NCBI GenBank assembly: GCA_009668205.1 | Contig: WJYM01000012.1 | Span: 54,693-118,692 of the forward strand | Length of the DNA stretch: 64,000 nt | Reading direction: 5' to 3' | Origin: Enterobacteriaceae bacterium RIT691 | GTDB lineage: Bacteria; Pseudomonadota; Gammaproteobacteria; Enterobacterales; Enterobacteriaceae | Shown: one piece after another, positions 1 to 10,640 of the stretch | How the letters are laid out: each line of letters starts with the position of its first letter | Position numbering within the stretch: the stretch's first letter is position 1 | Translations under genes and position numbers: made by a program | Notes under the pieces: model-generated | Databases searched by the model: none | What the model was told of the DNA's origin: nothing | Seen by the model: only the letters and a program-made list of their open reading frames with translations

Positions 1-76
1 GCAAACAATGATGCGCGTGATAAATATTGCGCGGCGTCAAAATCGGGTGAATTAAGCACGGATTCCTCCTTTTTGA

Positions 77-448
<372 letters not shown>

Positions 449-477
449 TTCCCGCCAGACACAGCGAGTTCTGTAAT

Positions 478-2796
478 ATGAAGAATTTAACCATTGGCTT
501 AATTGGCAATCCCAATTCCGGGAAGACGACCTTATTTAATCAGTTAACCGGCGCTCGTCAGCGCGTGGGGAACTGGTCTGGCGTAACCGTTGAGCGCAAA
601 GAAGGTCAGTTCACGACCACCGACAACCGCGTCACGCTGGTCGACCTGCCTGGCACCTACTCGCTGACCACCATCTCTTCACAAACGTCGCTGGATGAGC
701 AGATTGCCTGCCATTACATTCTGAGCGGCGATGCGGACCTGCTGATCAACGTGGTCGATGCGTCAAACCTTGAGCGTAACCTTTATCTGACCCTGCAGCT
801 GCTGGAACTGGGTATTCCCTGCGTCGTGGCGCTGAACATGCTCGACATTGCTGAAAAGCAAAAGATCCGCATTGATGTCGACGCCCTGGCAAAACGTCTG
901 GGTTGCCCGGTTATTCCCCTGGTGTCGACTCGCGCTCGCGGAATTGAAGCCCTGAAAACCGCACTGGACCAGCAAAAGGCCAACGACAATATCGAACTGG
1001 TACATTATGCGCAGCCCCTGCTGAAGGAAGCGGATGGGCTGGCGCAGGCCATTTCGTCAGACATGCCGCTGAAGCAGCGCCGCTGGCTCGGCCTGCAAAT
1101 GCTGGAAGGCGATATCTACAGCCGCGAGTACGCGGGTAACGCGGCTGACAATCTGGCTGCTGCCGTCGCGCGTCTTAACGAAGAAATGGACGATCCGGCG
1201 CTGCATATCGCTGACGCGCGCTATCAGGCCATCGCCGCGATTTGCGATGCCGTGAGCAACACCCTGACGGCGGAGCCAAGCCGTTTCACGACCGCCGTCG
1301 ATAAAGTCATTCTCAACCGTTTCCTCGGCCTGCCGATTTTCCTGTTCGTCATGTACCTGATGTTCCTGCTGGCGATCAACATCGGCGGTGCGCTGCAGCC
1401 CATTTTCGATGCGGGTTCTGTCGCTATCTTTATTCATGGCATTCAATGGCTGGGTGCCACGCTGCACTTCCCGGACTGGCTGACCATTTTCCTCGCCCAG
1501 GGGATCGGTGGCGGGATCAACACCGTGCTGCCGCTGGTGCCGCAAATCGGCATGATGTACCTGTTCCTCTCCTTCCTTGAGGACTCCGGTTACATGGCTC
1601 GCGCGGCGTTTGTGATGGACCGACTCATGCAGTCTTTGGGTCTGCCAGGCAAATCGTTCGTGCCACTGATTGTCGGCTTCGGCTGCAACGTGCCGTCGGT
1701 CATGGGCGCACGTACTCTGGATGCGCCTCGTGAACGCCTGATGACCATCATGATGGCACCGTTTATGTCCTGCGGTGCTCGCCTGGCTATCTTTGCGGTT
1801 TTCGCTGCGGCCTTCTTCGGTCAGGAAGGCGCGCTCGCCGTCTTCTCGCTGTACGTACTCGGCATCGTGATGGCTATCCTCACCGGACTCATGCTCAAGC
1901 ACACCATCATGCGCGGCGAAGCGTCACCGTTCGTGATGGAGCTGCCGGTGTATCACGTTCCGCACCTGAAAAGCCTGATTATCCAGACCTGGCAGCGCCT
2001 GAAAGGCTTCGTCCTGCGCGCCGGTAAAGTGATTGTGATTGTCAGCGTGTTCCTCAGCGCGCTGAACAGCTTTACCCTCAGCGGTAATGCCACTGACAAT
2101 ATCAACGACTCCGCGCTGGCGTCCGTCAGCCGTGTGATTACCCCGCTGTTCAAACCGATTGGTGTGCATGAAGACAACTGGCAGGCCACCGTGGGGCTCT
2201 TCACCGGGGCGATGGCGAAAGAAGTGGTGGTTGGCACGCTGAATACGCTCTACACCGCCGAAAATATCCAGCAGGAAGCGTTCAATCCTGCGGAGTTTAA
2301 CCTGCTTGATGAACTGGGTGGCGCCGTTGGAGAAACCTGGCAGAGCCTGAAAGACACCTTCAGTCTGAGCGTGCTGGCGAACCCGATTGAAGCCAGCAAA
2401 GGCGACGGCGAAATGGCAACGGGTGCGATGGGCGTGATGAGCAGCAAATTCGGCAGCGCGGCCGCCGCCTACAGCTACCTGATTTTCGTTCTGCTCTACA
2501 TTCCTTGCATCTCGGTGATGGGTGCCATCTCCCGCGAATCCAGCCGCGGCTGGATGGGCTTCTCCATCCTGTGGGGGCTGAATATCGCCTATTCGCTGGC
2601 CACCGTGTTTTACCAGGTGGCAAGCTTCCAGCAGCACCCACGTTACAGTTTGATCTGCATTGTTGCCGTGGTGCTGTTTAACGTCCTGGTGATGACGCTG
2701 CTGCGTCGCGCCCGCAGTCGGGTGAATGTGAATCTGCTGGCTACGCGAAAAACCGCGGCAAACTGCTGCAATAGCCCGGCTGGCGACTGCCACTAA
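478..2796 (+). CDS. feoB: ferrous iron permease FeoB (G-protein-coupled transporter)
   Basis: Inner-membrane Fe(II) transporter, 772 residues against about 773 in E. coli. The N-terminal G domain shows the P-loop GNPNSGKT (10-17), DLPG (56-59) and NMLD (120-123). A helical linker follows, then the membrane core from about residue 275 with the [14 protein letters not shown] segment and the second gate-like [12 protein letters not shown] segment. The tail ends with a Cys pair (NCCNSP). It sits between feoA and feoC in one operon and imports ferrous iron under low oxygen. Nothing is truncated. Confidence 0.98.
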   Translation: MKNLTIGLIGNPNSGKTTLFNQLTGARQRVGNWSGVTVERKEGQFTTTDNRVTLVDLPGTYSLTTISSQTSLDEQIACHYILSGDADLLINVVDASNLERNLYLTLQLLELGIPCVVALNMLDIAEKQKIRIDVDALAKRLGCPVIPLVSTRARGIEALKTALDQQKANDNIELVHYAQPLLKEADGLAQAISSDMPLKQRRWLGLQMLEGDIYSREYAGNAADNLAAAVARLNEEMDDPALHIADARYQAIAAICDAVSNTLTAEPSRFTTAVDKVILNRFLGLPIFLFVMYLMFLLAINIGGALQPIFDAGSVAIFIHGIQWLGATLHFPDWLTIFLAQGIGGGINTVLPLVPQIGMMYLFLSFLEDSGYMARAAFVMDRLMQSLGLPGKSFVPLIVGFGCNVPSVMGARTLDAPRERLMTIMMAPFMSCGARLAIFAVFAAAFFGQEGALAVFSLYVLGIVMAILTGLMLKHTIMRGEASPFVMELPVYHVPHLKSLIIQTWQRLKGFVLRAGKVIVIVSVFLSALNSFTLSGNATDNINDSALASVSRVITPLFKPIGVHEDNWQATVGLFTGAMAKEVVVGTLNTLYTAENIQQEAFNPAEFNLLDELGGAVGETWQSLKDTFSLSVLANPIEASKGDGEMATGAMGVMSSKFGSAAAAYSYLIFVLLYIPCISVMGAISRESSRGWMGFSILWGLNIAYSLATVFYQVASFQQHPRYSLICIVAVVLFNVLVMTLLRRARSRVNVNLLATRKTAANCCNSPAGDCH

Positions 2797-2806
2797 GGAG
2801 CACGCA

Positions 2807-3043
2807 ATGGCCTCACTGATTCAACTGCGGGATATGCTGGCACTGCAAGGGCGGATGGAAGCGCATCAGCTCAGCCAGGCGCTAAAGACTCCGCAGCCGA
2901 TGATTGATGCCATGCTGATGCGCCTTGAAGCGATGGGCAAAGCGAAGCGCGTGCAGGAAGAGGCGGATGGGTGTCTGTCAGGCAGTTGCAAAAGCTGCCC
3001 GGAAGGCAAAGCCTGTTTGCGAGAATGGTGGATGTTGCAGTAA
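2807..3043 (+). CDS. feoC: FeoC, small winged-helix Fe-S protein of the feo operon
   Basis: A 78-residue cytoplasmic protein. The first 50 residues form a winged-helix fold; the C-terminal part carries four cysteines at 56, 61, 64 and 70 ([15 protein letters not shown]), the ligand set for an oxygen-sensitive Fe-S cluster in this family. FeoC is thought to stabilise FeoB or to act as a regulator; its exact role remains debated. It starts 10 bases after feoB with a good AAGGAG-type ribosome site and is followed at once by a strong terminator. Confidence 0.95.
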   Translation: MASLIQLRDMLALQGRMEAHQLSQALKTPQPMIDAMLMRLEAMGKAKRVQEEADGCLSGSCKSCPEGKACLREWWMLQ

Positions 3044-3054
3044 TTCAGCAAGAG

Positions 3055-3079
3055 AAAGCGGGCACTGAGCCCGCTTTTT
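3055..3079. terminator. bidirectional terminator between feoC and the DUF1471 gene
   Basis: Nine-base-pair stem AAAGCGGGC / GCCCGCTTT around loop ACTGA, followed by T residues on the plus strand. It ends feoABC and, read on the minus strand with an A/T-rich flank, probably also the gene at 3084-3353, which stops five bases away. Confidence 0.9.
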
Positions 3080-3083
3080 ACAT

Positions 3084-3353
3084 TTATTTGTAGACGTCAG
3101 CGTTAGCGTGAACGTTTTTCTCGTTCTTCTCACCAGCGATAACCACAAAATATTTCCCGCCCTTTTCATCCGCCTTTTTCGACAGATCTTTCTTCGCATC
3201 CATAGGAGAAGTGGTGCGTGAAGTGGTCACCGAACCAATTTTGGTCAGGTGCATCTTCGCAACTTCGTCTTTCTGGATCTCTTTGGCCGCAAATGCGCCG
3301 AATGAAAGGGAACCCATAACCAGTGCCGCAACAATACCTGAAGCAATTTTCAT
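3084..3353 (-). CDS. periplasmic DUF1471 (YdgH/BhsA/McbA-like) protein
   Basis: An 89-residue exported protein. Residues 1-22 are a typical signal peptide (MKIASGIVAALVMG, cut after AFA); the remainder is a single DUF1471 domain with the family end pattern KYFVVIAGEK and a final N-A-D-V-Y-K. Members such as BhsA and McbA are linked to stress and biofilm responses, but the function of this paralogue is unknown. The start at 3353 has GGAGAG seven bases upstream; the in-frame ATG at 3368 overlaps that site and is less likely. In K-12 this place holds yhgA instead. It is monocistronic and convergent with feoC. Confidence 0.85.
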   Translation of the reverse strand: MKIASGIVAALVMGSLSFGAFAAKEIQKDEVAKMHLTKIGSVTTSRTTSPMDAKKDLSKKADEKGGKYFVVIAGEKNEKNVHANADVYK

Positions 3354-3461
3354 AGCCGTACTCTCCATATGACCTTTTTATGTGGACGCTGCGCGAAGAA
3401 ATCGCAGCGGCTTAAAGAGTATAGCCGTGGCAAAACATCTTGCGCCGGTTTGCCTTAATAT

Positions 3462-4235
3462 TCAGATAATCGCCTGCATTGCCTGCGAGATTATCTGACA
3501 AAACGCCGCCGGATGAGAGATGAATGGGGCATGTGCCGCTTTAGGGAAAATATGAGATTGGCTTGCAGGCCAGTACGCATCCAGCACGGGCACAATCTTG
3601 CGCGGCACCAGGCCATCAAGCTGCCCATACAGTCTCAGGCAAGGCATTGCCACTGAGGTTAAGGCCTCACGCAGATCGGTGGTTTTCAGGATTTCCAGCC
3701 CACCGTTAAGCACGTCCACCGTCGGCATTGGCAGGGAAAGCACGGCGCTTTTCAGCTTCCGGGCATCCTGGCGTGCGCTTTCCGTCCCCATCGTCTGAAG
3801 TGCCAGGAAACGCTCCACGGTGCGCTGAAAATCCTCACTCAGCTGCTGCTGAAAGCCTGACAGCACATCCGGTTTGATCCCAGGCCAATCGTCCTGTGCC
3901 GTAAAGCAGGGTGAGGACGCCACCGTGATCAGAGCCTGTACACGCTCTGGTGCCGTCAGCGCCGCAAAGCTCGCCACTAACCCGCCTAAACTCCATCCAA
4001 GCCACACCGCTTTTTCAGGCGCTTTTGCCAGCACCAGACGCGTCATCTCTTCCAGCGACATCGCCCCAAATCCCTGGCTGCGCCCGAAGCCAGGCAGATC
4101 AACAAGATGAAGCGTAAACTGCGAGCTGAGTTCCGGTACGATGCCATCCCACACCTCGGCATTCAGCCCCCATCCGTGCAGCAGCACAAGCTGACAATTC
4201 CCTTCGCCTTTGGTTTGCCACCAGATGTCGTTCAT
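3462..4235 (-). CDS. bioH: pimeloyl-[ACP] methyl ester esterase
   Basis: Cytoplasmic alpha/beta hydrolase of 257 residues that removes the methyl group from pimeloyl-ACP methyl ester, ending the BioC/BioH route to the biotin precursor. The catalytic triad is visible at the same numbers as in E. coli: Ser82 in GWSLGG, Asp207 in GQLDGL and His235 in AAHAPF. It is divergent from gntX with about 40 bases between the starts, and lies apart from the other bio genes as in E. coli. Confidence 0.97.
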   Translation of the reverse strand: MNDIWWQTKGEGNCQLVLLHGWGLNAEVWDGIVPELSSQFTLHLVDLPGFGRSQGFGAMSLEEMTRLVLAKAPEKAVWLGWSLGGLVASFAALTAPERVQALITVASSPCFTAQDDWPGIKPDVLSGFQQQLSEDFQRTVERFLALQTMGTESARQDARKLKSAVLSLPMPTVDVLNGGLEILKTTDLREALTSVAMPCLRLYGQLDGLVPRKIVPVLDAYWPASQSHIFPKAAHAPFISHPAAFCQIISQAMQAII

Positions 4236-4276
4236 CCGTTACTGTTCCTTTTTTTGCTCAATAGGGGAGAGGAAAT

Positions 4277-4951
4277 ATGCTAACAGCCCATGGCTTATGT
4301 TGGCTATGTCAAATGCCTCTGGCGCTGGCTCACTGGGGTCTTTGCTCCTGTTGCACCCGGGCTGTACTCGCAACGGTATCGCTCTGCCCGCAGTGTGGCT
4401 TACCGGCAGCCAGCCAGCGCCACATCTGCGGTCGATGTCTGCAACATGAACCGCCATGGCTGCAGTTAGTCGCGGTGAATGATTACATCGCCCCTTTGGC
4501 GACGCTGGTGAAAAGCTGGAAGTTCAACAACCGACCAGAACTGGCGAAAACCCTGGCCCGGTTGCTGCTACTGAGACTCCGGCAAACCCTGCTGGATAAC
4601 GTGCCAGACCTGCTGGTGTCGGTCCCGCTGTGGCAACGCCGCCACTGGCGACGCGGTTTCAATCAGGCGGATTTGTTGTGCCGCCCGCTGGCCCGCTGGT
4701 TAAACGTACGTTATCAGCCTGACGCCCTGCGCCGCATCCGGCCGACGGCGGCGCAGCATCACCTCTCCGCCAGACTGCGTAAACAGAACCTGAAAAATGC
4801 CTTCCAGCTTGATTTTCCGGTCGACGGACTCCATATCGCCCTCGTGGACGATGTCGTCACGACCGGAGCGACCGTTGCCGGACTTTCCCGCCTGCTTTTG
4901 CAAAACGGTGCGGCGTCGGTTCAGGTATGGTGCCTGTGTCGCACCTTGTAG
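4277..4951 (+). CDS. gntX: ComF-family phosphoribosyltransferase-like protein GntX
   Basis: A 224-residue protein with N-terminal paired cysteine motifs (CWLCQ, CSCC, CPQCG, CGRC) suggesting zinc binding, and a C-terminal phosphoribosyltransferase fold with the PRPP-type loop VDDVVTTGAT near residues 190-199. In E. coli it is needed for using DNA as a nutrient, and it is homologous to the competence protein ComF; the biochemical activity is not settled. The ribosome site GGGGAGAGGA precedes the ATG. It lies just upstream of nfuA, which has its own promoter. Confidence 0.93.
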   Translation: MLTAHGLCWLCQMPLALAHWGLCSCCTRAVLATVSLCPQCGLPAASQRHICGRCLQHEPPWLQLVAVNDYIAPLATLVKSWKFNNRPELAKTLARLLLLRLRQTLLDNVPDLLVSVPLWQRRHWRRGFNQADLLCRPLARWLNVRYQPDALRRIRPTAAQHHLSARLRKQNLKNAFQLDFPVDGLHIALVDDVVTTGATVAGLSRLLLQNGAASVQVWCLCRTL

Positions 4952-4974
4952 ACCCTCTGTGATGGGCGTATTAT
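4946..4974 (+). promoter_or_regulatory. nfuA sigma-70 promoter
   Basis: A -35 TTGTAG (4946-4951) and a -10 TATTAT (4969-4974) stand 17 bases apart, straddling the end of gntX. The predicted start is near 4981, inside the adjacent IscR-type site. Confidence 0.65.
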
Positions 4975-4997
4975 AACCGACTAAAGTAGTCAACTAT
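4973..4997 (+). promoter_or_regulatory. type 1 IscR operator in front of nfuA
   Basis: The 25-base stretch has the core GACTAAAGTAGTC flanked by ATAACC and AACTAT. It fits the type 1 IscR consensus (ATASYYGACTRwwwYAGTCRRSTAT) at 23 of 25 positions by eye. It abuts the -10 element, so [2Fe-2S]-IscR bound here should block transcription. This agrees with the known IscR repression of nfuA (yhgI) in E. coli and implies release when Fe-S clusters are scarce. Confidence 0.85.
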
Positions 4998-5009
4998 TAG
5001 GCCAATGCT

Positions 5010-5585
5010 ATGATCCGTATTTCCGATTCTGCACAAGCGCACTTTGCCAAACTGCTGGCAAATCAGGAAGAAGGGACGCAAATCCGCGTATTTGTGATTA
5101 ACCCTGGCACCCCGAACGCTGAATGCGGCGTTTCTTACTGCCCGCCGGATGCGGTGGAAGCCAGTGACACAGCCCTGAAATTTGACCTGCTGACCGCGTA
5201 TGTCGATGAGCTGAGCGCGCCGTATCTTGACGATGCGGAAATCGACTTCGTGACCGATCAGTTAGGGTCTCAGCTGACGCTGAAAGCGCCAAACGCCAAA
5301 ATGCGTAAAGTCTCTGACGATGCCCCGCTGATGGAGCGCGTAGAGTACATGCTGCAGTCGACGGTTAACCCGCAGCTCGCAGGCCACGGCGGTCGCGTAT
5401 CGCTGATGGAAATCACCGACGAAGGCTTCGCTATTCTGCAATTCGGCGGCGGCTGTAACGGCTGTTCCATGGTGGACGTGACGCTGAAAGAAGGGATCGA
5501 GAAGCAGCTGCTGAACGAATTCCCAGAGCTGAAAGGCGTTCGCGACCTGACCGAACACCAACGTGGTGAGCACTCTTACTACTGA
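5010..5585 (+). CDS. nfuA: Fe-S biogenesis carrier protein NfuA
   Basis: A 191-residue cytoplasmic carrier that holds a [4Fe-4S] cluster and hands it to client enzymes such as aconitase and lipoyl synthase, especially under oxidative stress or iron limitation. The N-terminal half is a degenerate A-type domain; the C-terminal Nfu domain has the cluster ligands Cys149 and Cys152 (GGCNGCSM), at the same numbers as E. coli. It has its own promoter with an IscR operator. Downstream there is a palindrome pair and then convergent malQ, with no gntT between them. Confidence 0.97.
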   Translation: MIRISDSAQAHFAKLLANQEEGTQIRVFVINPGTPNAECGVSYCPPDAVEASDTALKFDLLTAYVDELSAPYLDDAEIDFVTDQLGSQLTLKAPNAKMRKVSDDAPLMERVEYMLQSTVNPQLAGHGGRVSLMEITDEGFAILQFGGGCNGCSMVDVTLKEGIEKQLLNEFPELKGVRDLTEHQRGEHSYY

Positions 5586-5594
5586 TTTGCTGTT

Positions 5595-5700
5595 CCCCTC
5601 ACCCCGACCCTCTCCCCAAAGGGGCGAGGGAGAAACCCGGCTTCGTCAACTGGCGCTGGTCGGTTCCCTCTCCCTTTCAGGGAGAGGGTTAGGGTGAGGG
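5595..5700. repeat. inverted pair of CCCTCTCC-type intergenic palindromes (copy 1)
   Basis: Two palindromic units in opposite orientation: CCCTCACCCCGACCC with its partner arm at 5595-5632, and CCCTCTCCC...GGGAGAGGG with tail TTAGGGTGAGGG at 5666-5700. Together they fill the nfuA-malQ gap and could fold into a large hairpin ending both convergent transcripts. The same family recurs at many gene ends in this window. Confidence 0.85.
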
Positions 5701-5706
5701 TAAAAC

Positions 5707-7788
5707 TTACTTCCTCGCCGCTTTCCGCCGCTTATCCAAATCCTTAATCAGCTTGTTCACCGCGTCATCCGCGAACATCGCTTCTAACGACGTGGACAGC
5801 TTGCGCCGCCAGTTTTTGTACTGGTAGCTGGTGCCGGGAATATTTACCGGACCCGCCATATCCAGCCAGTCTTCCGGCTGAAGCCCTAACAGAGCACTGT
5901 TGCTGTCGGCGATGTAGCGCTGCATACCGCGATTCAGCGTGCGGGTCATGCTCATCAGTGACGCCTTATGCCCTGTCCGTTTAGGCAGACAGCCATGTTG
6001 ATGTAACGCATCCAACAGCCCCTGCTTCGCCAGCTCGCGGTCCTCATACAGTCCGCGCAGGATGACCTCATCCGGATACAGGCCAAGCGTTTTACCGAGC
6101 GTCAAATCTCCGCTTTCCCAGTAGCCGCGCAGTGTTGGCAGGTCATGGGTTGTCGCCACCGCCATCGACTGTTCCGGATACGCTGTTGGCGCACGGAAGG
6201 TCTTTTCATGGTCACTTTCGAAGTACAGGACTTTGTAGGAATAAACCCCGCTTTTGCGCAGCTTGCCGACAATCTCGACCGGCACCGTCCCGAGATCTTC
6301 GCCGATCACCATGCACTGATGGCGCTTGCTTTCCAGCGCCAGAATTGACAGCAGATCGTCCACCGGGTAATGCACGTAAGCGCCGTGATCTGCCGTTTCA
6401 CCGTACGGGATCCACCACAAACGCAGCACCGACATTACGTGGTCAATGCGCAGCGCACCGCAGTTTTGCATATTGGCACGCAACAGCTCGATAAACGGTT
6501 CATAGGCACGCGCGGCGATGATATGTGGATCCATCGGCGGTAAGCCCCAGTTCTGCCCCAGCGGCCCGAGGATGTCCGGCGGCGCCCCGACGGAGGCTTT
6601 CAGACAGTACAGCTCACGGTCGCACCAGGTTTCTGACCCGCCTTCAGCAACACCCACCGCCAGATCGCGATAGAGACCAATCGGCATCTCATGCTGCTGA
6701 CAGACATTCCAACACGCCGCGAACTGGCAGTAAGCCAGCCATTGCAGCCAGAGGAAGAAATCCACTTCGTTGGCATGCTGCTGACAGAATGCTTTCACTT
6801 CCGGGCTTTCGATGTCCCGATACGCTTCCGGCCAGGCGGGCCAGCCCCAGCGCATCTCATCTTCTTTCACCTGATAAGCGTGCAGTGCATCGAACGCGGC
6901 CTGCCAGTAAAGGCTTTCGCCTTCATTGAGCGCGAACTGGCGGAAGGCGGCCATCTGGTCATCGTCGCGCGCTGAGAAGCCTTTCCAGGCCATTCTCAAG
7001 GCCGCCATTTTTAGCGCCGTGACGGTTGCGTAATCAACCCACTCGGCATTGCGCGCCGATTGCAGTGCCTGCTGCGTCGTGGGCAGCTGCCACCACGCCT
7101 GCGCCTCTTTACTGTGCTTAAAATCATCGATGGCATTTACATCGATATAAATCACGTTAAGCCAACGGCGTGAGGAAGGACTGTACGGGCTGGCGCTTTC
7201 CGGGTTCGCCGGATAGAGCGCATGAATCGGATTCAGCCCGATAAATGCCCCGCCGCGGGTCGCAATTTCTGGCAGCATCGCTTTCAGATCGCCAAAGTCT
7301 CCGATCCCCCAATTGTTCTCTGAACGCAGGGTATAAAGCTGCACGCAGCTGCCCCACAGCTTTTCACCCTGTTTCAGCGCCTGAGGCTCATAGCAGCGCT
7401 CAGGTGCGACGATCACCCGACAGTGCCAACGCAGCTCAGCCTGAGTTAACGTCAGCGTGTGATAGCCCTCCGGCAGCCGTGCGGGCAGGTTTAGCGCCTT
7501 ACTGGCACTGACCTTGCCCTGATGCTGAGCCCCCTCTTCGGTCGTCAGCATCCAGTGATATTCGCCGCTCCCTTCCACCGGCAGCGCCATCTTCTTGCCC
7601 TGCGTGAAGACCAGCACATTCGGTACCGGCGTCACGGCCACTTTGCCGGCCGCAACGTCGTGATGCATGGCATCGAGCAAACGTCGCTTGGTCTCTGCAC
7701 CTATTGATTGCGGTTTGCCGTGGGCATTGATGTAGCTAAGGCTGATGCCCGCCGCCTGTGCGGCCGTGTCCAGACGTTTGCTCTCCAT
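5707..7788 (-). CDS. malQ: 4-alpha-glucanotransferase (amylomaltase)
   Basis: Cytoplasmic GH77 enzyme of 693 residues that transfers glucan chains between maltodextrins and releases glucose, letting maltose enter the MalP route. Family landmarks are clear: LRIDHVMS with the catalytic Asp, GEDLGTVP with the acid/base Glu, and THDLPTLRGYW with the third Asp. The N-terminal 130 residues are the enterobacterial extension before the barrel. It starts 9 bases after malP and is its operon partner, so MalT and CRP should control it from the malP promoter. Confidence 0.97.
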   Translation of the reverse strand: MESKRLDTAAQAAGISLSYINAHGKPQSIGAETKRRLLDAMHHDVAAGKVAVTPVPNVLVFTQGKKMALPVEGSGEYHWMLTTEEGAQHQGKVSASKALNLPARLPEGYHTLTLTQAELRWHCRVIVAPERCYEPQALKQGEKLWGSCVQLYTLRSENNWGIGDFGDLKAMLPEIATRGGAFIGLNPIHALYPANPESASPYSPSSRRWLNVIYIDVNAIDDFKHSKEAQAWWQLPTTQQALQSARNAEWVDYATVTALKMAALRMAWKGFSARDDDQMAAFRQFALNEGESLYWQAAFDALHAYQVKEDEMRWGWPAWPEAYRDIESPEVKAFCQQHANEVDFFLWLQWLAYCQFAACWNVCQQHEMPIGLYRDLAVGVAEGGSETWCDRELYCLKASVGAPPDILGPLGQNWGLPPMDPHIIAARAYEPFIELLRANMQNCGALRIDHVMSVLRLWWIPYGETADHGAYVHYPVDDLLSILALESKRHQCMVIGEDLGTVPVEIVGKLRKSGVYSYKVLYFESDHEKTFRAPTAYPEQSMAVATTHDLPTLRGYWESGDLTLGKTLGLYPDEVILRGLYEDRELAKQGLLDALHQHGCLPKRTGHKASLMSMTRTLNRGMQRYIADSNSALLGLQPEDWLDMAGPVNIPGTSYQYKNWRRKLSTSLEAMFADDAVNKLIKDLDKRRKAARK

Positions 7789-7797
7789 TGCGCTCCC

Positions 7798-10188
7798 TTA
7801 GCGTTTTGCCTGCCAGATACGGCTTTGATAATCGCGAATCGAACGATCCGAGCTGAACATCCCGCAGCGCGCAGTATTCAGAATGGCCGCGCGAGTCCAG
7901 GCCTCCTGATCGCGGTACAGCTCATCCACCCGCTTCTGCGCTTCCACGTAGGCGGCGAAATCGGCCATCACCAGATAAGGATCGCCACCCTGCTTGCCCA
8001 TGCTGTGCAGCATCTGGTCGAAGGCATGCTTATCGCCATCACTGTACTTGCCGCTTTCCAGCTCTTTCAGCACCGCATCCAGCACTTTGTCTTTCTTACG
8101 CCACTTCAGCGGGTCGTAGCCTTTGGCTTTGATGGCTTTCACTTCTTCGACGGTGTGGCCGAAGATAAAGATGTTCTCATCGCCAACTTTCTCGGCGATC
8201 TCTACGTTCGCCCCATCCAGGGTGCCCACGGTCAGCGCACCGTTCAGCGCCAGCTTCATGTTGCCGGTACCCGATGCTTCCTTACCCGCGGTAGAAATCT
8301 GTTCTGAGACATCCGCCGCCGGGATCAGCATTTCAGCCGCCGACACGCAGTAGTCCGGCAGGAATACCACTTTCAGCTTGTCGCCGACTTTCGGGTCGTT
8401 GTTGACCGCTTCCGCCACTTTGTTGATGGCAAAAATGATGTTCTTCGCCAGATAGTAGCCCGGTGCCGCCTTCGCCCCGAACAGGAACACGCGTGGGACA
8501 CGGTCGGCCTGCGGATTTTCACGGATCTCTTTGTACAGCGCGAGAATGTGCAGCAGGTTCAGGTGCTGACGTTTGTACTCGTGCAGTCGTTTGATTTGAA
8601 TATCGAAAATTGCCGCCGGGTTAATCTCAATGCCGGTGCGATGCTTCACGAACGCCGCCAGACGCTCTTTATTCGCTCGTTTAATGTCGCGATAGACTTT
8701 GCGGAATTTCGCATCGTCGGCGTATTTTTCCAGCGTAATCAGCTGGTCCAGATCGTTGGCCCACTCTTTCTTCAGGCTCTTGTCGAGCAGCGCAGCCAGC
8801 GCCGGGTTGCATTGCTTAATCCAGCGACGCGGGGTGATGCCGTTGGTGACGTTGTGGAATTTGTTCGGCCACAGCTGGTGATATTCCGGGAACAGATCCT
8901 TCACCACCAGGTCAGAGTGCAGCGCCGCCACACCGTTCACGGCAAAGCCGCTCACCACGCACATGTTCGCCATGCGCACCTGCTTGTTATGGACGACGGC
9001 CAACTTCGCCCAGACCGCGTCATTACCCGGCCAGGTTTTGTCGACCAGCGCTTTAAAGCGGGTGTTGATTTCGTTGATGATTTGCATGTGACGCGGCAGC
9101 AACGCTTTCACCAGCTTCTCATCCCAGCACTCCAACGCTTCCGGCATCAGGGTGTGGTTGGTATAGGCGAAGGTTTTGCTGGTGATAGCCCAGGCGTCGT
9201 CCCAGCTCATCTGGTGTTCATCAAGCAGCACGCGCAGCAGTTCCGGGATAGCGATAGTCGGGTGCGTATCGTTCAGCTGGATAACTTCAAACTTCGGCAG
9301 CTCTGCCAGCTTGCGCCCTGCTTTGTGGTGACGACGCAGAATATCGGCCACAGAACAGGCGCACTGGAAATACTGCTGCATCAGGCGCAGCTTTTTGCCC
9401 GCCAGATGATTGTCATTCGGATAAAGCACTTTGGTCAGCTTTTCTGCGTCAATGCCCTGCTGCTCGGCACGCAGGAAATCGCCATCGTTGAATTTCGTCA
9501 GGTTGAACGGATGTGCATGCGTCGCCTGCCACAGACGCAGCGGCTGCGCCACGCCGTTGCGATAGCCTAATACCGGTAAATCCCAGGCCTGGCCCACCAT
9601 CGTGAACGCCGGTTCCCAATGCCCTTTCACCACTTTACCACCGATGTTCACCTGCACATCCAGCGCTTCGTTATGGCGGAACCACGGATACGTGTTGCGG
9701 TGCCAGTCGTCCGGTGCTTCCATCTGTTGCCCATCGGCGAAAGACTGACGGAACAGGCCGTACTGGTAGTTAAGACCATAGCCAATGCCCGCCTGGCCCA
9801 CCGTCGCCATAGAATCAAGGAAACAGGCGGCCAAACGCCCCAATCCGCCATTGCCCAGACCCGGGTCGACCTCTTCTTCCAGCAGGTCCGTCAGGGAGAC
9901 ATCATGCCCCTGCAGCACGTCGCTGACGTCCTGATACCAGCCCAGGTTCAGCAGGTTGTTGCCGGTCAGACGGCCAATCAGAAATTCCATGGAGATATAG
10001 TTAACGTGGCGCTGGTCTTTCGCAGGTTTAGCCAGCGGTTGTGCTGACAGCATTTCTGCCAGCGCGCCGCTCACGGCTTGCCACCACTGGTGCTGCGTCA
10101 TTTCGTTCGCCGCGTGTAGTCCATAACGCTGCCACTGACGCGTCAGCGCAGCCTGAAACTGATCTTTATTGAAGGTTGGCTGTGACAT
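7798..10188 (-). CDS. malP: maltodextrin phosphorylase
   Basis: Cytoplasmic GT35 enzyme of 796 residues that phosphorolyses maltodextrins to glucose-1-phosphate. The pyridoxal-phosphate lysine lies in [13 protein letters not shown], and the [14 protein letters not shown] and [11 protein letters not shown] blocks are present. It is a paralogue of glgP at 17.5 kb but lacks that protein's longer N-terminal section, as usual for MalP. First gene of malPQ, divergent from malT. Confidence 0.98.
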   Translation of the reverse strand: MSQPTFNKDQFQAALTRQWQRYGLHAANEMTQHQWWQAVSGALAEMLSAQPLAKPAKDQRHVNYISMEFLIGRLTGNNLLNLGWYQDVSDVLQGHDVSLTDLLEEEVDPGLGNGGLGRLAACFLDSMATVGQAGIGYGLNYQYGLFRQSFADGQQMEAPDDWHRNTYPWFRHNEALDVQVNIGGKVVKGHWEPAFTMVGQAWDLPVLGYRNGVAQPLRLWQATHAHPFNLTKFNDGDFLRAEQQGIDAEKLTKVLYPNDNHLAGKKLRLMQQYFQCACSVADILRRHHKAGRKLAELPKFEVIQLNDTHPTIAIPELLRVLLDEHQMSWDDAWAITSKTFAYTNHTLMPEALECWDEKLVKALLPRHMQIINEINTRFKALVDKTWPGNDAVWAKLAVVHNKQVRMANMCVVSGFAVNGVAALHSDLVVKDLFPEYHQLWPNKFHNVTNGITPRRWIKQCNPALAALLDKSLKKEWANDLDQLITLEKYADDAKFRKVYRDIKRANKERLAAFVKHRTGIEINPAAIFDIQIKRLHEYKRQHLNLLHILALYKEIRENPQADRVPRVFLFGAKAAPGYYLAKNIIFAINKVAEAVNNDPKVGDKLKVVFLPDYCVSAAEMLIPAADVSEQISTAGKEASGTGNMKLALNGALTVGTLDGANVEIAEKVGDENIFIFGHTVEEVKAIKAKGYDPLKWRKKDKVLDAVLKELESGKYSDGDKHAFDQMLHSMGKQGGDPYLVMADFAAYVEAQKRVDELYRDQEAWTRAAILNTARCGMFSSDRSIRDYQSRIWQAKR

Positions 10189-10250
10189 AAGGATCCAATC
10201 CTGTTAGCTAAAACGTTGGCGCTAGTGTGCCTGGCAACCCAGACAACGTC

Positions 10251-10317
10251 CTCATCCCGCGGGGGATTAGCCGGGGAGGAGTAGCAGGGATGAGCGAAAA
10301 GTGTGATCTTCGCCACT
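10251..10317 (-). promoter_or_regulatory. malPQ control region with MalT boxes and a weak CRP-like site
   Basis: Several copies of the MalT box (GGGGA[T/G]GAGG) are visible: GGGGGATTAG at 10261-10270, GGGGAGGAG at 10273-10281, AGGGATGAG at 10286-10294 on the plus strand, and GCGGGATGAG on the minus strand at 10250-10259. Just beyond is TGTGA-6-CCACT (10302-10317), a weak CRP-like site. The cluster lies 65-130 bases before malP, where MalT-maltotriose-ATP is expected to activate malPQ. The remaining part of the 574-base malP-malT gap (about 10320-10610) shows no supported gene. Confidence 0.8.
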
Positions 10318-10617
10318 ATAACGTTAGCCGCTTGCGGCGGTTCTGCTTAGTTTTACGCTCAGAATGTTGCGGAAATTGAACGAACGTTTTGCCAAATATA
10401 TCTCACCGCAGAAATGATTACTTACGTGTAATAATAATTCCGCACCGTGGCACTTTCGCCATTATTATTCCCCGACATATTCAAGCCTATTTTTATAACT
10501 TTCAAGAAAGGTCTCATCGCCAAATTTTCGCTTTTACCTCATTTTCCACTTTCGAACAAAGCCAGTCTCCATGCACACTGGCACCGGTTTCAGTCCGGCC
10601 GTTTAGGCTACGTTAAT

Positions 10618-10640
10618 ATTTGTGACACAGTGCAAATTCA
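10618..10640 (+). promoter_or_regulatory. CRP site of the malT promoter
   Basis: The stretch around TGTGACACAGTGCAAATTCA matches, as I recall it, the CRP-binding region of E. coli malT almost base for base. The downstream segment, including TTAATTACGAAGCGC (about 10703), is also conserved. This supports cAMP-CRP activation of malT. A repressor (Mlc) site is known in E. coli, but I did not assign one here. Confidence 0.7.

Noticed and set aside
1057..2793. Two minus-strand frames of 281 and 289 codons inside feoB
   Set aside because: Rich in His, Gln and Arg as expected for the reverse of a membrane-protein gene; no start signals or family motifs.
8548..9570. A 340-codon open frame opposite malP
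   Set aside because: Antisense to a clearly real phosphorylase gene; the same kind of frame appears opposite glgP.
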